DNA from: an uncultured Flavobacteriales bacterium
GTDB taxonomy: Bacteria > Bacteroidota > Bacteroidia > Palsa-965
NCBI GenBank assembly: GCA_946478675.1
Contig: CAMLEF010000230.1
Coordinates: 1 to 7,587 of the forward strand
Direction of reading: 5' to 3'
Length of the DNA stretch: 7,587 nucleotides
Notes under the pieces: generated by a model
What the model was told of the DNA's origin: nothing
The model's input: only the letters and a program-made list of their open reading frames with translations
Database searches by the model: none
Shown here: positions 5,339-7,587 of the stretch, in pieces
How positions within the stretch are numbered: position 1 is the first letter of the stretch
How the letters are laid out: every line of letters starts with the position of its first letter
Position numbers and translations under genes: made by a program

Positions 5339-6550
5339 ATGGAAGAAAACGTTACTCAGTCGCCCGAAGAGTTCCGCGAAGAAGCGGAAGAGCTTACTGC
5401 GCCGTTGAACGACGATCCTTCCGCCGATTACGAAGTTGCGCCCGCTGAAGTCACGCCGTCCGACGTTCCTGCAAAAAAGAAGAAACGCAAATCCGCCATC
5501 CGCGATTGGGCCGAAGCGCTGTTCTTCGCTTTCATCGGCGTCATCATTCTCAAAACATTTCTCTTCGAGCCGTTCGCGATTCCTTCCGATTCGATGGACA
5601 ACACGCTCGTCGCCGGCGATTACATCGTGGTGAACAAGCTCGCATACGGCGCGCGACTGCCGATGACGCCGCTGAGTGTGCCGTTCTCGCACCAGGATAT
5701 CTCGGGATGGAAATCGTACAGCACCTGGCTTTCGATTCCGTACATGCGCATTCCCGGCTACAGCGAGCCGCATCACAACGACGTGATCGTGTTCAACTTT
5801 CCCGCGGAAGATCTTTTCCCGATGAACGGCAAGCCCAACGTTTATCCCGTCGATCATCGCACGCATTTCATCAAGCGCCTCATCGGTCTTCCCGGCGACA
5901 CGCTGCAGATCATCGATCGTGAAGTGTTCATCAACGGGAAAGCGCTTCCCTTCCCGGAGAAAGTGTTGTTCAATTTCATCGTGAAAGTCGATTCCACCAA
6001 ACGCGACAGCGTGCATCTCAACGGACTCGGCATGGTACGCGAAAGCCAGCAGGGAAAATATTTGCTGTACACCGTTACGTTGTTGCCTTCACAGGCCGAC
6101 AGCCTTCGCCTCATCCCGCAAATCGTTTCCGTGGATCCGGAATTGTCGCGCGCCGGTTTGTATGACGAGCAGCTTTTTCCGCACAGTGAAAAATTCGCCT
6201 GGAACCTCGACAACTACGGCAAGATCGTCATCCCGAAAAAAGGAACGACCGTTCATCTCACGCCCGACAGTCTTTGTTTGTACCAGCGCATCATCGTCAA
6301 TTACGAACACAACAAAATCGATCTGAAAGGCGATTCACTTTTCATCAACGGAAAATACACGACGGAGTACACGTTCCGGATGAATTATTATTTCGTGATG
6401 GGCGACAACCGTCACTTCTCCATGGACTCGCGCTATTGGGGATTCGTGCCGGAAGATCACATTGTCGGCAAAGCCACGATGATCCTTTTTTCCTACGACA
6501 AGCAGAAAGGAAAGATGCGGTGGGACCGAAGCTTCGAAAGCATTCACTGA
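5339..6550 (+). CDS. lepB: Signal peptidase I (second, tandem copy)
   Basis: This 403-residue protein has the standard Bacteroidetes LepB layout. It starts with an acidic cytosolic N-terminus (1-45) and a basic KKKKRK patch (46-51), followed by a single membrane anchor at about 57-75. IPSDSMDNTL holds the catalytic serine S85, HFIKRLIGLPGD the lysine K179, and GDNRHFSMDSRYWG (355-368) is box E. An insertion of about 165 residues lies between the lysine motif and box E. There is no C-terminal helix, unlike the upstream paralogue. Shared phrases (DYxxVxKxxYGA, NDxxVFNFP, PKKGxTVHLTPDS, DHIVGK) show the two are paralogues, but the sequences are quite diverged, so the duplication is old and they may prefer different substrates. 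The ATG at 5339 is the first sensible start and lies just after a long hairpin. Confidence 0.95.
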   Translation: MEENVTQSPEEFREEAEELTAPLNDDPSADYEVAPAEVTPSDVPAKKKKRKSAIRDWAEALFFAFIGVIILKTFLFEPFAIPSDSMDNTLVAGDYIVVNKLAYGARLPMTPLSVPFSHQDISGWKSYSTWLSIPYMRIPGYSEPHHNDVIVFNFPAEDLFPMNGKPNVYPVDHRTHFIKRLIGLPGDTLQIIDREVFINGKALPFPEKVLFNFIVKVDSTKRDSVHLNGLGMVRESQQGKYLLYTVTLLPSQADSLRLIPQIVSVDPELSRAGLYDEQLFPHSEKFAWNLDNYGKIVIPKKGTTVHLTPDSLCLYQRIIVNYEHNKIDLKGDSLFINGKYTTEYTFRMNYYFVMGDNRHFSMDSRYWGFVPEDHIVGKATMILFSYDKQKGKMRWDRSFESIH

Positions 6551-6572
6551 CGGAGCATCTGGCAGATAAGAC

Positions 6573-6599
6573 AAAGGGTCGACCACTGGTCGACCCTTT
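6573..6599. terminator. Convergent bidirectional terminator between lepB and clpB
   Basis: AAAGGGTCGACC and GGTCGACCCTTT form a perfect 12-bp stem with loop ACT. On the plus strand it sits 22 nt after the lepB stop and ends in TTTCTT. On the minus strand it sits 21 nt after the clpB stop and ends in TTTGTCTT. Each arm carries its own self-complementary GGTCGACC. The position between two converging genes supports termination in both directions. Confidence 0.85.
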
Positions 6600-6620
6600 C
6601 TTCGTAATTCCCGGAAGGAA

Positions 6621-7587
6621 TCACGTCAGCTTTGCATCCGTTTCCACCGGCTTGCGGAAGACGATCTCCTTGTCGAACACGTCGAGCACGATCTCTTCGT
6701 CTTTCTTCACTTTTCCGGCGAGGATCTGCTTCGATAATTCGTTCAGCACTTTTTTCTGCATGAGACGTTTTACCGGGCGCGCGCCGAACTGCGGATCGTA
6801 ACCGATCTCAGCCAGCCATTGGATCGCTTCTTCGGAAGCTTTCAGCGTGATGCCGTTTTCCTGCAGCATGTTTTCCACCTGCTTGAACTGCAGTCGTACG
6901 ATCTGCTCCACGTCTTCGCGCGACAGCGGCGTGAACATGATGATCTCGTCGATGCGGTTCAGGAATTCCGGTCGGATCGTTTTCTTCAGCAGGTCGAACA
7001 CTTCGCGTTTTGTTTTCGCGATCACTTCGTCCTTGTTGCCTTCGTTCATCTCTTCGAAATTTTCCTGGATGAGATGCGAGCCCATGTTTGACGTCATGAT
7101 GATGATCGTGTTCTTGAAATTCACCACGCGTCCTTTGTTGTCGGTGAGGCGACCGTCGTCCAGCACCTGCAGCAGGATGTTGAACACGTCCGGGTGCGCT
7201 TTTTCGATTTCGTCGAGAAGAATGACGCTGTACGGTTTGCGGCGCACGGCTTCGGTGAGCTGGCCGCCTTCATCGTAACCGACGTATCCCGGAGGCGCGC
7301 CCACGAGACGCGAAACGCTGTGACGTTCCTGGTACTCGCTCATATCGATGCGCGTCATGGAATTCTCATTGTTGAAGAGGAATTCCGCCAGCGCTTTCGC
7401 CAGCTCCGTTTTACCGACACCGGTCGTGCCGAGGAAGATGAACGAACCGATCGGCTTGCGCGTGTCCTGCAATCCGGCACGTGCGCGGCGGATCGCATCG
7501 GAAATTGCTTCGATCGCTTCTTCCTGTCCGACGACGCGCTGGTGCAATTCATCTTCGAGATGCAGCAGCTTTTCACGTTCGCTCTGC
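6621..7587 (-). CDS. clpB: ATP-dependent chaperone ClpB, C-terminal part (5' end outside window)
   Basis: The minus-strand frame is open to the right edge, giving 321 residues plus stop; TTG at 7547 is internal. The visible part starts at the end of the middle region ([20 protein letters not shown]) and covers the second AAA+ domain. It has Walker A GTTGVGKT (residues 53-60 of the fragment), pore loop GYVGYDEGG, Walker B VILLDE (121-126), sensor-1 TSN (Asn 167), arginine finger in FLNRIDE (Arg 211), and sensor-2 GARPVKR (Arg 270). The C-terminal small domain follows. [21 protein letters not shown] and IGSFIFLG favour ClpB over ClpA or ClpC. ClpB works in the cytosol as a hexameric disaggregase with DnaK. 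No P-element tripeptide of the ClpX/ClpA type is seen. The second ATPase module looks intact; the promoter and N-terminal half are not visible. Confidence 0.96.
   Translation of the reverse strand, partial: QSEREKLLHLEDELHQRVVGQEEAIEAISDAIRRARAGLQDTRKPIGSFIFLGTTGVGKTELAKALAEFLFNNENSMTRIDMSEYQERHSVSRLVGAPPGYVGYDEGGQLTEAVRRKPYSVILLDEIEKAHPDVFNILLQVLDDGRLTDNKGRVVNFKNTIIIMTSNMGSHLIQENFEEMNEGNKDEVIAKTKREVFDLLKKTIRPEFLNRIDEIIMFTPLSREDVEQIVRLQFKQVENMLQENGITLKASEEAIQWLAEIGYDPQFGARPVKRLMQKKVLNELSKQILAGKVKKDEEIVLDVFDKEIVFRKPVETDAKLT

Noticed and set aside
5288..6016. 242-codon minus-strand open frame opposite the second lepB
   Set aside because: It is a shadow of a strongly supported gene; its His/Arg/Glu-rich translation shows no family pattern.

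Overview
The window looks like chromosomal DNA from a member of the Bacteroidota. Three things point there: Bacteroidetes-type promoter boxes (TAnnTTTG), start codons without obvious Shine-Dalgarno sequences, and two tandem signal peptidase I genes with the long insertions usual in that phylum. Base composition is moderately GC-rich, which fits a Chitinophagia/Sphingobacteriia-like lineage better than a low-GC Flavobacterium, but the genus cannot be named from the sequence.

Layout from left to right: (1) the 3' two-thirds or so of a large gene, cut by the left edge, whose C-terminal domain matches my recollection of the tape measure family of contractile injection systems (eCIS / T6SS subtype iv, Afp14-like), preceded by a very long charged linker; (2) directly at its stop codon, a 27-nt antisense fragment that reads as the 3' end of a tRNA-Ser, then a bidirectional terminator and an intact tRNA-Arg(ACG) on the minus strand with its own promoter; (3) a divergently transcribed 12-helix MFS transporter; (4) a 384-bp non-coding stretch with a 141-bp fold-back element and a separate perfect hairpin; (5) two tandem signal peptidase I genes, the first fused to an N-terminal multi-helix DUF5684-like module, separated by a REP-like palindrome; (6) a strong shared terminator; (7) the 3' part of clpB on the minus strand, cut by the right edge.

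Functionally this is a boundary between an accessory locus (the injection system, lying mostly to the left of the window) and housekeeping genes: tRNA-Arg, protein export (LepB) and protein disaggregation (ClpB). The tRNA remnant and the palindromic repeats are the non-coding structures most worth a second look. I see no CRISPR array, no integrase or transposase gene, and no clearly new multi-gene system inside these 7.6 kb. The most interesting biology is the injection-system tape measure gene and its junction with the tRNA fragment.
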